64,000 bases of DNA from Streptomyces sp. CB02414 (lineage in GTDB: Bacteria; Actinomycetota; Actinomycetes; Streptomycetales; Streptomycetaceae): positions 1-64,000 of the forward strand of contig NZ_LIPF01000011.1 in assembly GCF_001905385.1 (NCBI RefSeq), given 5' to 3'. Positions 28,482 through 39,998 of this stretch are shown here, piece after piece (within the stretch, counting starts at the first letter, position 1; each line of letters starts with the position of its first letter). The notes below the pieces were generated by a model. That model ran no database searches. It was not told the origin of the DNA and saw nothing but the letters and a program-made list of their open reading frames with translations. The position numbers were made by a program, and so were the translations under genes.

Positions 28482-29387
28482 TCAGCCGAAGACGGCCAGG
28501 CTCTTGGCCTTGCCCTTCTGTTCCTCCACGAGCGCGAGGAAGCGGCCCTCCTGGTCGAAGACGGCGACGGCACCGGCGCCCGCGTACTCGTCGGGCATCT
28601 CCAGCCGTACGCCGTTGAGGAGGAGCCGGGCGCGCCGGGTGTCCACCGTCCACTGCGGGAAGGCGGCGCGGGCCGCGTCCGCGACCGGCATGACGGTCAG
28701 CTCCTCCTGGAGCTGGTCCAGCGTCTTGGCGGTGTCCAGCTTGTAGGGGCCGACGCGGGTGCGGCGCAGCGCGGTGAGGTGGCCGCCGACGCCGAGGTCG
28801 GCACCGAGGTCCCGGGCCAGGGCGCGGATGTAGGTGCCGGAGGAGCAGACCACCGAGACCACCAGGTCCAGCACCGGGGTGCCGTCCTCGGCGACGGCGT
28901 CCCGGACGTCGTACACCGCGAAGGAGGAGACGGTGACGGGGCGGGCGGGAATCTCGAACTCCTCGCCCTCGCGGGCCCGCTTGTAGGAGCGCACGCCCTT
29001 GATCTTGATGGCGCTGACCTTGGACGGCACCTGCATGATGTCGCCGGTGAGCCTGGCGACGGCCGCGTCGACGGCGTCCCGGGTGACCTTCGAGGCGTCC
29101 CGCGACCCCGTGATCTCGCCCTCGGCGTCGTCGGTGAGCGTCGTCTGCCCGAGCCTGATGGTGCCCAGGTACTCCTTCTCGGTGAGGGCGAGGTGCCCGA
29201 GGAGCTTCGTCGCGCGCTCCACACCGAGGACCAGGACACCCGTCGCCATCGGGTCGAGCGTGCCGGCGTGCCCGACGCGCCGGGTGCGGGCGATGCCCCG
29301 CATCTTGGCGACGACGTCGTGCGAAGTGAAGCCCGACGGCTTGTCGACGATGACGAGGCCGTCGGGCGTGGTGTGCTTCTCGGTCAT
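28482..29387 (-). CDS. truB: tRNA pseudouridine-55 synthase
   Basis: TruB converts U55 in the T-loop of tRNAs to pseudouridine. The 301-aa protein has the catalytic aspartate motif GHAGTLDPMATGVL near residue 43, DKPSGFTSHDVV at the N-terminus, and the motif CSSGTYIRALARDLG. The ATG overlaps the rbfA stop (ATGA). The order nusA-infB-rbfA-truB is conserved in bacteria. A hairpin follows the gene. Confidence 0.96.
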   Translation of the reverse strand: MTEKHTTPDGLVIVDKPSGFTSHDVVAKMRGIARTRRVGHAGTLDPMATGVLVLGVERATKLLGHLALTEKEYLGTIRLGQTTLTDDAEGEITGSRDASKVTRDAVDAAVARLTGDIMQVPSKVSAIKIKGVRSYKRAREGEEFEIPARPVTVSSFAVYDVRDAVAEDGTPVLDLVVSVVCSSGTYIRALARDLGADLGVGGHLTALRRTRVGPYKLDTAKTLDQLQEELTVMPVADAARAAFPQWTVDTRRARLLLNGVRLEMPDEYAGAGAVAVFDQEGRFLALVEEQKGKAKSLAVFG

Positions 29388-29848
29388 TTAGCGGTGTCGT
29401 CCGTCTCGTCGGCCTCTTCGTCGTCCTCGCCCGGCTTGCGGTACGGGTCCGCCTCGCCGGCGTACGCGGCGCCCGCGGAGGCCTCGCGCACCTTGGCGTC
29501 GGACTGGCGTGCCTTGTCGAGGAGGTCCTCGATGTTCCGGGCGGTGTCCGGGAGGGCGTCCATGACGAAGGCCAGGGTCGGCGTGAACTTCACGCCCGCC
29601 GCCTTGCCGACCTCGGAGCGCAGGATGCCCTTGGCGCTCTCCAGGCCCGCTGCGGCGGCCGCCCGCTCCTCGTCGTCCCCGTACACCGTGTAGAAGACGG
29701 TCGCCTCCCGCAGGTCACCCGTGACCCGGGTGTCCGTGATGGTGACGTGCGAGCCGAGCCGCGGGTCCTTGATCCCGCGCTGCAGCTTCTGGGCCACCAC
29801 CTCTCGGATGAGGTCCGCCAGCCTTTTCGCCCGCGCGTTGTCGGCCAC
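29384..29848 (-). CDS. rbfA: 30S ribosome-binding factor A
   Basis: RbfA is a KH-fold factor for late 30S maturation and 16S 5'-end processing. The 154-aa product carries the family blocks RLADLIREVVAQKLQRGIKDPR and DLREATVFYTVYGDDEE, followed by an acidic tail of about 30 residues. The start is the GTG at 29848 (VADNARAKRL), with GGGAGA upstream; the frame extends to 29998 but that part is not protein-like. It overlaps truB by 4 bp. Confidence 0.95.
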   Translation of the reverse strand: MADNARAKRLADLIREVVAQKLQRGIKDPRLGSHVTITDTRVTGDLREATVFYTVYGDDEERAAAAAGLESAKGILRSEVGKAAGVKFTPTLAFVMDALPDTARNIEDLLDKARQSDAKVREASAGAAYAGEADPYRKPGEDDEEADETDDTAK

Positions 29849-29919
29849 TGGTCCGTCTCCCGTTCTTTCTTCTCTGTGTTTCGTGGGTCTGTCGTGTTCG
29901 CGGTCAGTCGTCTCAGCGG

Positions 29920-30213
29920 TCAGTCGTCTTCGCCGTGGAAGCGCCGCCTGACGGACAGCAGTTCCACCTCGGGCCGGCCGGCCACCAGCCGTTCGCACCG
30001 GTCGAGTACGTCACTCAGGTGCCCGGCGTCGCCGGACACCATGGCCAGGCCGATGACGGCCCGGCGATGGAGGTTCATGTGATCCACCTCCGCCGCGCTC
30101 ACCGCGTACTTCCGCTGGAGTTCGGCGACGATCGGGCGGACGACGGAGCGCTTCTCCTTCAGCGAATGTACGTCGCCGAGGAGAAGGTCGAAGGACAGCG
30201 TCCCCACATACAT
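29920..30213 (-). CDS. DUF503 (YlxP-like) protein
   Basis: The 97-aa protein begins MYVGTLSFDLLLGDVHSLKEKRSVVRPIV, the signature of the DUF503/YlxP family found between infB and rbfA in many Gram-positive bacteria. The function is not firmly established; a ribosome-related role is inferred from its operon. It starts at the ATG at 30213. The ribosome binding site is weak (GGGTGAA), and an upstream ATG at 30258 is possible but adds residues outside the family. Confidence 0.88.
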   Translation of the reverse strand: MYVGTLSFDLLLGDVHSLKEKRSVVRPIVAELQRKYAVSAAEVDHMNLHRRAVIGLAMVSGDAGHLSDVLDRCERLVAGRPEVELLSVRRRFHGEDD

Positions 30214-30294
30214 GTGCAACCGGTTCACCCGCCGGTCCGGGATCGATGGCCCCGCCATCCACGGGCGGGGACATCAGAACCGTACAACGAACGG

Positions 30295-30338
30295 CCGGGG
30301 CCGATCGACGGATATTGCTCTCCGCCGACCGGCCCCGG
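30295..30338 (-). terminator. Hairpin after infB
   Basis: Positions 30295-30311 pair with 30322-30338 (17-bp stem with two G/T-type mismatches, 10-nt loop), 27 bp after the infB stop. It may attenuate transcription between infB and the DUF503-rbfA-truB part. Confidence 0.7.
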
Positions 30339-30365
30339 ACCGCACCGTCTTCGAAGTCGGGGGTG

Positions 30366-33425
<3,060 letters not shown>

Positions 33426-33474
33426 TTCGCTCCTCTGAGGTCCGGGTTGCGTCCGGACCGTCGCTAGTTCATGG

Positions 33475-33507
33475 GCGTACTCATCGCGTACTCATCGAGT
33501 GCTCATC
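33475..33507. repeat. Three 11-bp tandem repeats in the infB leader
   Basis: GCGTACTCATC at 33475 and 33486 is followed by the variant GAGTGCTCATC at 33497. They lie 50-82 bp upstream of the infB start, in the 161-bp gap between ylxR and infB. Confidence 0.75.
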
Positions 33508-33586
33508 GCAATCTCGACCTGCTTTCGACTCGCGAGGTACCAGACCGCACGGGGTTCCGCGCGGCATGTCTTCCTTACCACGTTGC

Positions 33587-33892
33587 TCACGTGCCGCTTT
33601 CAGCGGCCGTGCTGCAACCTTGTGCCTGCTCGACGTAGTGACGCAACGCCTTTACGTCGAGCGGTCCCGGGACGCGGAGCGCCCGCGGGAACGCCTTGCG
33701 GCGCACTGCCTGGTCGACACAGACCGGTACGGGGTGCACGTACGCACCCCGGCCGGGCAGCGTACCGCGTGGATCGGGGGCGCATTCGCCCTCGACCGCC
33801 ACGGTGCGCAGCAGCTCGCTCTTGACCGCTCGCTCCCGGCACCCCACGCAGGTGCGCTCGGGGCATGCTCGGGTACGTGTCCGGCCAGACAC
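33587..33892 (-). CDS. YlxR/DUF448 RNA-binding protein
   Basis: The 101-aa protein has the YlxR motif CPERTCVGCRERAVKSELLR and the GRGAYVHP.. CVDQAVRRKAF region. YlxR proteins sit between nusA and infB in many bacteria; in some Gram-positives the protein (RnpM) modulates RNase P. The GTG at 33892 is preceded by AGGA immediately adjacent to the start, an unusually tight spacing, so the exact start is uncertain. It lies in the rimP-nusA-infB operon. Confidence 0.88.
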   Translation of the reverse strand: MSGRTRTRACPERTCVGCRERAVKSELLRTVAVEGECAPDPRGTLPGRGAYVHPVPVCVDQAVRRKAFPRALRVPGPLDVKALRHYVEQAQGCSTAAESGT

Positions 33893-34026
33893 TCCTAAGT
33901 CTACCTCCCCGGACCGACCTCACCCCTTTGGGGCAAGAATCGAACACGTGCCGCACGCAAGACTGTCGTGATCTCAGCGCCGCGCGGCTTGGATCTATTC
34001 CCCCGTACCCGCCGGACGGCCCGGAC

Positions 34027-35037
34027 CTACTCCCCGTGCCCGCCGGACGACTGGTCGGAGGGCTGCTCGGTGTCGGGCCGGATGTCGATCCGCCAGCCGG
34101 TCAGCCGGGCCGCGAGGCGGGCGTTCTGGCCCTCCTTGCCGATGGCCAGCGACAGCTGGTAGTCCGGCACGATCACCCGGGCGGAACGGGCCGCCAGATC
34201 GACGACCTCCACCTTGGAGACGCGGGCCGGGGAGAGCGCGTTCGCCACCATCTCGGCCGGGTCGTCCGACCAGTCGACGATGTCGATCTTCTCGCCGTTC
34301 AGCTCGCCCATGACGTTGCGCACCCGGCCTCCCATGGGGCCGATGCAGGCGCCCTTGGCGTTCAGGCCCGAGCGGGTGGAGCGCACGGCGATCTTGGTGC
34401 GGTGGCCGGCCTCGCGGGCGATCGCGGAGATCTCGACCGACCCGTCGGCGATCTCGGGGACCTCCAGGGCGAAGAGCTTCTTCACCAGGTTGGGGTGCGT
34501 ACGGGAGAGCGTCACGGAGGGGCCGCGTACGCCCTTGGCCACGCGGACGACGTACGAGCGCAGCCGCGTGCCGTGCGGGTAGGTCTCGCCGGGCACCTGC
34601 TCCTGCACCGGCAGGATGGCCTCCAGCTTGCCGATGTCGACCAGCACGTTCTTCGGGTCGCGGCCCTGCTGGACCACGCCGGTGACGATGTCGCCCTCGC
34701 GGCCTGCGTACTCACCGAGCGTCGCGTCGTCCTCGGCGTCGCGCAGCCGCTGCAGGATGACCTGCTTGGCGGTGGTGGCGGCGATGCGGCCGAAGTCGGA
34801 CGGGGTGTCGTCGAACTCGCGGGGCGCCTGGCCCTCCTCGAGGTCGTCGGGGTCCTCCTTCGCCCACACGGTCACGTGTCCGGTGTCCCGGCTGAGCTGC
34901 ACGCGCGCGTGCCGGCGGCTTCCCTCGGTGCGGTGGTAGGCGATGAGGAGGGCCGACTCGATCGCCTCGACCAGCAGGTCGAAGGAGATCTCCTTCTCCC
35001 GGACCAGACCCCGCAGGGCGCTCATGTCGATGTCCAC
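34027..35037 (-). CDS. nusA: Transcription termination/antitermination factor NusA
   Basis: NusA binds RNA polymerase and nascent RNA, affecting pausing, termination and rRNA antitermination. The 336-aa protein has the N-terminal RNA polymerase-binding domain (residues 1-115), the S1 domain (GDIVTGVVQQGRDPKNVLVDIGKLEAILP) and two KH domains (GPMGGRVRNVMGELNGEKIDIVDW; LAIGKEGQNARLAARLTGWRIDI). It starts 2 bp after the rimP stop. The short length, without C-terminal acidic repeats, is normal for actinobacteria. Confidence 0.96.
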   Translation of the reverse strand: MDIDMSALRGLVREKEISFDLLVEAIESALLIAYHRTEGSRRHARVQLSRDTGHVTVWAKEDPDDLEEGQAPREFDDTPSDFGRIAATTAKQVILQRLRDAEDDATLGEYAGREGDIVTGVVQQGRDPKNVLVDIGKLEAILPVQEQVPGETYPHGTRLRSYVVRVAKGVRGPSVTLSRTHPNLVKKLFALEVPEIADGSVEISAIAREAGHRTKIAVRSTRSGLNAKGACIGPMGGRVRNVMGELNGEKIDIVDWSDDPAEMVANALSPARVSKVEVVDLAARSARVIVPDYQLSLAIGKEGQNARLAARLTGWRIDIRPDTEQPSDQSSGGHGE

Positions 35038-35039
35038 GG

Positions 35040-35579
35040 CTACGCCTCCTCCTCTTTCGTGTTGTCGTCGGTGTCGCTGTCGGTGTTCTGGGTGTTCTGG
35101 GTGTCCTTGCGGTTGAACTCGACCTGGACGCGTGCCTTGTCGATGTCACCGAAGGGAAGCCTGCGGGTGGTGGCCTTGCGGCCCTTGACTCCGGGGACTT
35201 CGAGGTCGAGTCCGTCGTCGTCGACGCCCAGGATGCGCGCGACCAGTTCGCCGCCCTCGTGGAGCTGGAACCGCACCAGGCGGTCCGTGGCGCGCACGAA
35301 GTGGCGGTGCTCGGTGAGGGAGCGCTCGGCGCCCGGGGTGCCGACCTCGAGGGTGTACTCCGCGTCGCCCATCGCGTCGGTCTCGTCGAGCTTCGCCGAG
35401 AGCGCGCGGCTCACATCGGCGATCCGGTCCAGGTCGGCGCCGGTGTCGGAGTCGACGACCACGCGCAGCACACGCTTGCGGCCGACCGAGTCCACCGCGA
35501 TCTCCTCGAGGTCCAGTCCCTGGGAGGCGACGAGCGGCTCAAGCAGCTCTCGCAGCCTCTCGCTCTGGGTGGTGCTCAT
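35040..35579 (-). CDS. rimP: Ribosome maturation factor RimP
   Basis: RimP assists 30S assembly. The 179-aa protein contains the family block RVVVDSDTGADLDRIADVSRALSAKLDE and the C-terminal SH3-like part; its tail is acidic and repetitive (DTQNTQNTDSDTDDNTKEEEA). The ATG at 35579 follows GAGGAG at 8 nt. It is the first gene of the operon; the promoter should lie in 35580-35850, which it shares with the divergent lipoprotein gene. Confidence 0.94.
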   Translation of the reverse strand: MSTTQSERLRELLEPLVASQGLDLEEIAVDSVGRKRVLRVVVDSDTGADLDRIADVSRALSAKLDETDAMGDAEYTLEVGTPGAERSLTEHRHFVRATDRLVRFQLHEGGELVARILGVDDDGLDLEVPGVKGRKATTRRLPFGDIDKARVQVEFNRKDTQNTQNTDSDTDDNTKEEEA

Positions 35580-35850
35580 CCGGGTGACTCCTCGGCCGCG
35601 TGTGCTGTTGTGGGACGGTGCGCGTGTCTGGTCAAAGGGTATCCGGTCGCGAGGGGTGTTGCCGTCCACCCCGGCTCGGCGGTGCCGATGGGTGGTGCCC
35701 GGCCGGGGCCCGGGTACCGTGATCACGGGCAGGCGGCCGCGGTGCGGGGTTCTGTTCGGCGCGGGTTTCGTGCGCGCCGCGCTTCGCTCCGCTGTGGTTG
35801 TCTCCGCCGTCTGTCTCCGCTTCCGTACGAGCCCGTCGAGGACGTCTGTC

Positions 35851-36396
35851 GTGTCGCTTCCCGTATCGCCGCGTCTGCCCTCCGGGCCGCGCAGAAGGAG
35901 CCTGCTCGCTTCGGCCGCCGGGGCCGCGCTGCTCGTCGGCTGTTCCGGCGGCTCGGACTCCGGTGGCCCGGGCGGTGATCCGTCCGCCGCCGAGCGGGCC
36001 CGCGCGCGTGCGGCTCGGGACAGCGAGGCGCTGGCCGGGCGGTACGCGGCGGTGATCGCCGCGCATCCCGGGCTGGCGGAGCGGCTGCGGCCGCTGCGGG
36101 AGGAAGTCGTACGGCACGCGGAGGCGTTCGGTGCGGTATGGGCGGCCTCTCCCGAAGCCTCGGCCGAGGCATCGCCGTCGGTCTCCGCGCGGGCCGCCGG
36201 GCCGGAGGACGGCTCCGGTGCCGTGCCCGCGGGTGAGAAGGACGCGCTTGGTCTGCTCGCCGCCGCCGAGCGGGAACTGACCGACCGGCGGACCGGTGCG
36301 CTGGCGGGAGTGCCGGGCGAGCTGGCGCGGCTGCTGGCCTCGGTGGCGGCGGCCGGGGCGGCGCACGTGTATCTGCTGACGGAGGGTGACGGGTGA
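35851..36396 (+). CDS. Small Tat-type lipoprotein
   Basis: The 181-aa product starts at a GTG with GAGGA 8 nt upstream. The N-terminus has a twin-arginine-like run (GPRRRSLLASAAG) followed by the lipobox LVGC, so it should be exported and lipid-anchored. The mature part is Ala/Glu/Arg-rich and mainly helical with no known motif. Its stop overlaps the start (GTGA) of the ferritin-like gene, so the two are probably coupled and functionally linked. The function is unknown. Confidence 0.82.
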   Translation: MSLPVSPRLPSGPRRRSLLASAAGAALLVGCSGGSDSGGPGGDPSAAERARARAARDSEALAGRYAAVIAAHPGLAERLRPLREEVVRHAEAFGAVWAASPEASAEASPSVSARAAGPEDGSGAVPAGEKDALGLLAAAERELTDRRTGALAGVPGELARLLASVAAAGAAHVYLLTEGDG

Positions 36397-36845
36397 GCAA
36401 GGCTGAGGACCGGGAGCTGGACGCCCTCCAGGCCGCGCTGGCGGCGGAGCACGCGGCCGTGTACGGCTACGGGGTCGTCGGTGGACGAGTCGGCGAGGAA
36501 CGGCGTACCGAGGCACGGGCGGCGTACGACGCGCACCGGGCTCGGCGGGACGCGCTGGCGCGCGAGGTGCGCGATCTCGGTGCGAAGCCGGTCGCGGCGG
36601 CGGCCGGGTACGCGCTGCCCTTCGAGGTGCCGGACGCGGCGTCGGCGGTGCGGCTGGCGGCGGAGCTGGAGGAGCGGGTGGCCGGCGTCTACTCCGACCT
36701 GGTGCGGGCCGCCGGCGGTGACCGGCGGGCGGCCGCGGCCGGGGCGCTGCGGGAGGCGGCGGTCCGTGCGGTGCGGTGGAGGGGCGGGAGCGTACCCTTC
36801 CCTGGGCTCGCCGAGCGGGCCGGTTCGGCGACACCGACTGCGTAA
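36393..36845 (+). CDS. Ferritin-like (DUF4439) protein
   Basis: The 150-aa helical protein begins with DRELDALQAALAAEHAAVYGYGVVGGRV, the ferritin-like DUF4439 signature, with EH and Tyr in the first helix and the paired helix AELEERVAGVYSDLVRAA later. Metal binding is plausible but not shown. The GTG overlaps the lipoprotein stop. The stop codon lies inside a 17-bp tandem duplication shared with the gap before the next gene. Confidence 0.82.
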   Translation: MSKAEDRELDALQAALAAEHAAVYGYGVVGGRVGEERRTEARAAYDAHRARRDALAREVRDLGAKPVAAAAGYALPFEVPDAASAVRLAAELEERVAGVYSDLVRAAGGDRRAAAAGALREAAVRAVRWRGGSVPFPGLAERAGSATPTA

Positions 36846-36871
36846 CACGTACGGCTGCGTAACACGTACGG
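36838..36871 (+). repeat. Tandem duplication of a 17-mer across a stop codon
   Basis: CTGCGTAACACGTACGG occurs at 36838-36854 and again immediately at 36855-36871, followed by a partial third CTGCCCGTACGG. The first copy contains the TAA stop of the ferritin-like gene. The repeats lie 33-66 bp before the next gene's ATG. Confidence 0.9.
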
Positions 36872-36903
36872 CTCTGCCCGTACGGGAAGGGAACGGCTCG
36901 CGC

Positions 36904-37806
36904 ATGGCTTTCGAACCGCCGCGGCGTCTGGTCAGGGCGCTCGGTGAGACGGCACCGGACGGTGACGACTGGTTGGAGAAGCTGCCCGGGGTGGCTGAGC
37001 GGGCCGTGGAGTCGCGCGACCTGGCCGTGGAACGGGTGCAGGTGCCCGGCGGGCGCAGCAGCCTGGTCGTCCTGGTGCGGCGGGCCGACGGGGCGCCGGC
37101 CGTGCTGAAGCTGGCCCCGCGCCGGGCGCGGCCGGAGAGCGAACGGGCCGCGCTCGCCCACTGGGGCGGGCTGGGTGCCGTGCAGTTGCTCGACGAGGCG
37201 GCTGGAACGGAGGGGGTGCTGCTGCTGGAGCGGCTGCATCCGGACGTGTCGGTGCGGTCGCTGCCGGAGTCGAAGGCGCTGCTGGAGGCGGCGGGGACGC
37301 TGCGCCGGCTGTGGGTGGAGCCGCCCGCCGGTCATCCCTTCGAGACCGTGGCGGAGCGGACCGGGCGGCAGGCCGAGGCGATGCGGGCGGGTGCGGTGAC
37401 CGACCCGGAGGTGGCGCCGCTGGTCGACGCGGCGCTCGCGGTGCGCGGGGAGTTGCTGGCCGGGGTTCCCGAGGAGCAGTTGCTGCACGGCACGTTCCGG
37501 CAGAGCAAGGTGCTCGCCGGGGGCCGGATGCCGTGGCTGGCCGTGGGGCCCGATCCGGTGGTCGGTGAGAGCGCCTTCGACCTGGCGCGGCTGGTGCGGG
37601 ACCGGGTGGAGGATCTCGTCGCGCAGCCCTCCGGGGCCTCGACCACCCGGCGCCGGATCAAGCGGCTCGCGGAGTCGCTGGAGGTGGATCAGGAGCGGCT
37701 GCGGGGGTGGACGCTCTTCCGGGCGGTGGAGTCGGGGGTGCGGGCCCGGCGCGTGGGGCGGGAGCGGGACGCGGAGCTGCTGTTGGAGTTCGCCGGCTGG
37801 TTGTGA
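36904..37806 (+). CDS. Aminoglycoside-phosphotransferase-fold protein, probable pseudokinase
   Basis: The 300-aa protein resembles the APH(6)/streptomycin-6-kinase family: an N-lobe with ...AVLKLAPRRARPESERAAL..., LLLERLHPD, and the C-lobe segment VGESAFDLARLVRDR. The usual catalytic HGDxHxxN is HGTFRQSKVL (His195, Thr197), and the metal-binding IDP is VGPDP (Gly215). Both essential aspartates are thus missing. It probably does not phosphorylate a substrate and may bind a ligand or partner. Start ATG with GGGAAGGGAA upstream. It follows the lipoprotein and ferritin-like genes on the same strand. Confidence 0.78.
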   Translation: MAFEPPRRLVRALGETAPDGDDWLEKLPGVAERAVESRDLAVERVQVPGGRSSLVVLVRRADGAPAVLKLAPRRARPESERAALAHWGGLGAVQLLDEAAGTEGVLLLERLHPDVSVRSLPESKALLEAAGTLRRLWVEPPAGHPFETVAERTGRQAEAMRAGAVTDPEVAPLVDAALAVRGELLAGVPEEQLLHGTFRQSKVLAGGRMPWLAVGPDPVVGESAFDLARLVRDRVEDLVAQPSGASTTRRRIKRLAESLEVDQERLRGWTLFRAVESGVRARRVGRERDAELLLEFAGWL

Positions 37807-38210
37807 CGGGTGCCTGCGGCGCCGCTGCGGGTTCGGCGGGGGTGCGCGTAGCGCGTTCGGTTGTGTTCTGGTCGGGGCCGCGCCGGGGGGTGTCCGTCCT
37901 CGGAACGGCGCGGAATCGGTCGGCCACAGAAGTGGACGGCGCGGACGCGCCAACCGCTGCGGGCGGACACCCCCCGACACGCCCCCTTCCCGCCGTACGC
38001 GGCTGACCGACCACGCGGCGCCTCCGGTGGGCGCCGCGCCGGCGTGCGCGGCTGCGGGCGGTGGGGCTACGCCGCCGGGCTGCGGGCCGCCGTCCCGCCC
38101 CAGCTGCGGGCAGTCGTGCCTCCCCCAGTGCCTGAACGGCCTGGGAGGTACCCCCAGGGCGGCACGCCGGGTGAGCCCTGACATCCGGGCCCAGGGCCCA
38201 CCCCGCGTCG
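37807..38210. repeat. Intergenic region with Streptomyces-type palindromic repeat
   Basis: This 404-bp gap separates two convergent genes. At 38101-38166 the GCTGCGGGCAGTCGTGCC motif is followed by a nested hairpin: CGTGCC (38115-38120) pairs with GGCACG (38161-38166) and CCTCCC pairs with GGGAGG inside. This motif is, from memory, a dispersed intergenic element in many Streptomyces genomes. It can serve as terminator for both neighbours. The 37807-38100 part is GC-rich with no credible gene. Confidence 0.6.
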
Positions 38211-39914
38211 TCAGACGGTGAGGCGGGTGATGGCCTCCTCGACCGTCACTTCCTCGCGCTCGCCCGTGCGGCGGTCCTTCAGTTCGACCACACCTTCCGC
38301 GGAACGGCGGCCGGCGACCAGGATCTGCGGGACGCCGATGAGTTCGGCGTCGGTGAACTTGACGCCCGGGGAGACGCCCGCGCGGTCGTCCACCAGGACG
38401 CGGACGCCGGCCGCGGCCAGCTTGTCGGAGACCTCCAGGGCCAGCTCGGTCTGCAGGGCCTTGCCGGCGGCGACGACGTGGACGTCGGCCGGGGCGACCT
38501 CCTTGGACCAGACGAGGCCCTTCTCGTCGGCGTGCTGCTCGGCGAGGGCGGCCACCGCGCGGGAGACGCCGATGCCGTAGGAGCCCATGGTGACTCGGGC
38601 CGGCTTGCCGTTCTGGCCGAGGACGTCGAGCTTGAGGGCGTCGGTGTACTTGCGGCCCAGCTGGAAGATGTGGCCGATCTCGATGGCGCGGTCCAGCTTG
38701 AGGCCGGTGCCGCACTTCGGGCAGGGGCCGCCCTCGCGGACGACCACGACGTCGACGTACGCGTCGACCTCGAAGTCGCGGCCCGCCACCACGTTCTTGG
38801 CGTGCGTGTGCTCCTTGTTGGCGCCGGTGATCCACGCGGTGCCGGGCGCGACGCGGGGGTCGGCGATGTACTTGACCTTGTCGCCCAGGCCCTGCGGGCC
38901 GACGTAGCCGCGGACTAGGTCGGGGCGGCCGACGAAGTCCTCGGCGGTGACCAGTTCGACGGCGGCCGGGGCGAAGTGGGCCTCGACCTTGTCCATGTCG
39001 ACCTCGCGGTCGCCGGGGACGCCCACCGCGACGATCTCGCCGTCCACCTTGACGAGGAGGTTCTTGAGGGTGGCGGAGGCCGGGACGCCGAGGGAGGCGG
39101 CCAGGGTCTCGATGGTGGGGGTGTCGGGGGTGGGGATGTCCTCGGCAGCGGGGACATCGGTGGCGTCGACGGGGCTGAGCGCGTAGGTGATCGCCTCCGT
39201 GTTGGCGGCGAAGTCGCAGTTCGGGCAGTCCGCGAAGGTGTCCTCGCCGGCCTCGGCGGGGGCCAGGAACTCCTCGGACTTGGAGCCGCCCATCGCGCCG
39301 GCCGTCGCCGCGCAGATGCGGTAGTCGAGGCCCAGGCGCTCGAAGATGCGCTGGTAGGCGGCGCGGTGCAGGGCGTAGGACTCGGCGAGGCCCTCGTCGG
39401 CGACGTCGAAGGAGTAGGAGTCCTTCATCAGGAACTCGCGGCCACGCAGGATGCCGGCCCGGGGGCGGGCCTCGTCGCGGTACTTGTTCTGGATCTGGTA
39501 GAGGATGACCGGCAGGTCCTTGTAGGACGATGCCTGGTCCTTGACCAGGAGAGTGAAGATCTCCTCGTGGGTGGGGCCGAGGAGGTAGTCGCCGCCCTTG
39601 CGGTCCTGGAGGCGGAAGAGTTCGGGGCCGTACTCGTCCCAGCGGCCGGTGGCCTCGTACGGCTCGCGCGGCAGCAGGGCGGGGAGCTGGACCTCCTGGG
39701 CGCCGATGGCGTCCATCTCCTCGCGGACGATGCGCTCGATGTTGCCGAGGACCTTCTTGCCGAGCGGCAGCCAGCTCCACAGGCCGGCGGCGGTGCGGCG
39801 CACGTAGCCGGCGCGGACCAGCAGCTTGTGGCTGAGGACCTCGGCGTCCGCCGGGTCGTCGCGCAGCGTCTTCGCCATCAACTTCGACATGCGCTGGACC
39901 GGTGCGTTGGCCAT
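38211..39914 (-). CDS. proS: Prolyl-tRNA synthetase
   Basis: ProRS charges tRNA-Pro. The 567-aa protein is the bacterial type. Class II motifs appear in ...RPRAGILRGREFLMKDSYSF..., a YbaK-like editing insertion lies at about residues 240-380, and motif 3 is in MGSYGIGVSRAVAALAEQ. A C-terminal anticodon-binding domain is present. The ATG follows an AGGAGACACGAGAACC context. It is the last gene of the ispG-GNAT-GNAT-proS series. Confidence 0.96.
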   Translation of the reverse strand: MANAPVQRMSKLMAKTLRDDPADAEVLSHKLLVRAGYVRRTAAGLWSWLPLGKKVLGNIERIVREEMDAIGAQEVQLPALLPREPYEATGRWDEYGPELFRLQDRKGGDYLLGPTHEEIFTLLVKDQASSYKDLPVILYQIQNKYRDEARPRAGILRGREFLMKDSYSFDVADEGLAESYALHRAAYQRIFERLGLDYRICAATAGAMGGSKSEEFLAPAEAGEDTFADCPNCDFAANTEAITYALSPVDATDVPAAEDIPTPDTPTIETLAASLGVPASATLKNLLVKVDGEIVAVGVPGDREVDMDKVEAHFAPAAVELVTAEDFVGRPDLVRGYVGPQGLGDKVKYIADPRVAPGTAWITGANKEHTHAKNVVAGRDFEVDAYVDVVVVREGGPCPKCGTGLKLDRAIEIGHIFQLGRKYTDALKLDVLGQNGKPARVTMGSYGIGVSRAVAALAEQHADEKGLVWSKEVAPADVHVVAAGKALQTELALEVSDKLAAAGVRVLVDDRAGVSPGVKFTDAELIGVPQILVAGRRSAEGVVELKDRRTGEREEVTVEEAITRLTV

Positions 39915-39998
39915 GGTTCTCGTGTCTCCTGCTGCGTAAGGGTGGTGCTAGGAGGTTAGCCGGGGGGTCCGGTGCGGTGGAAATCGGTTATGCCCCGG

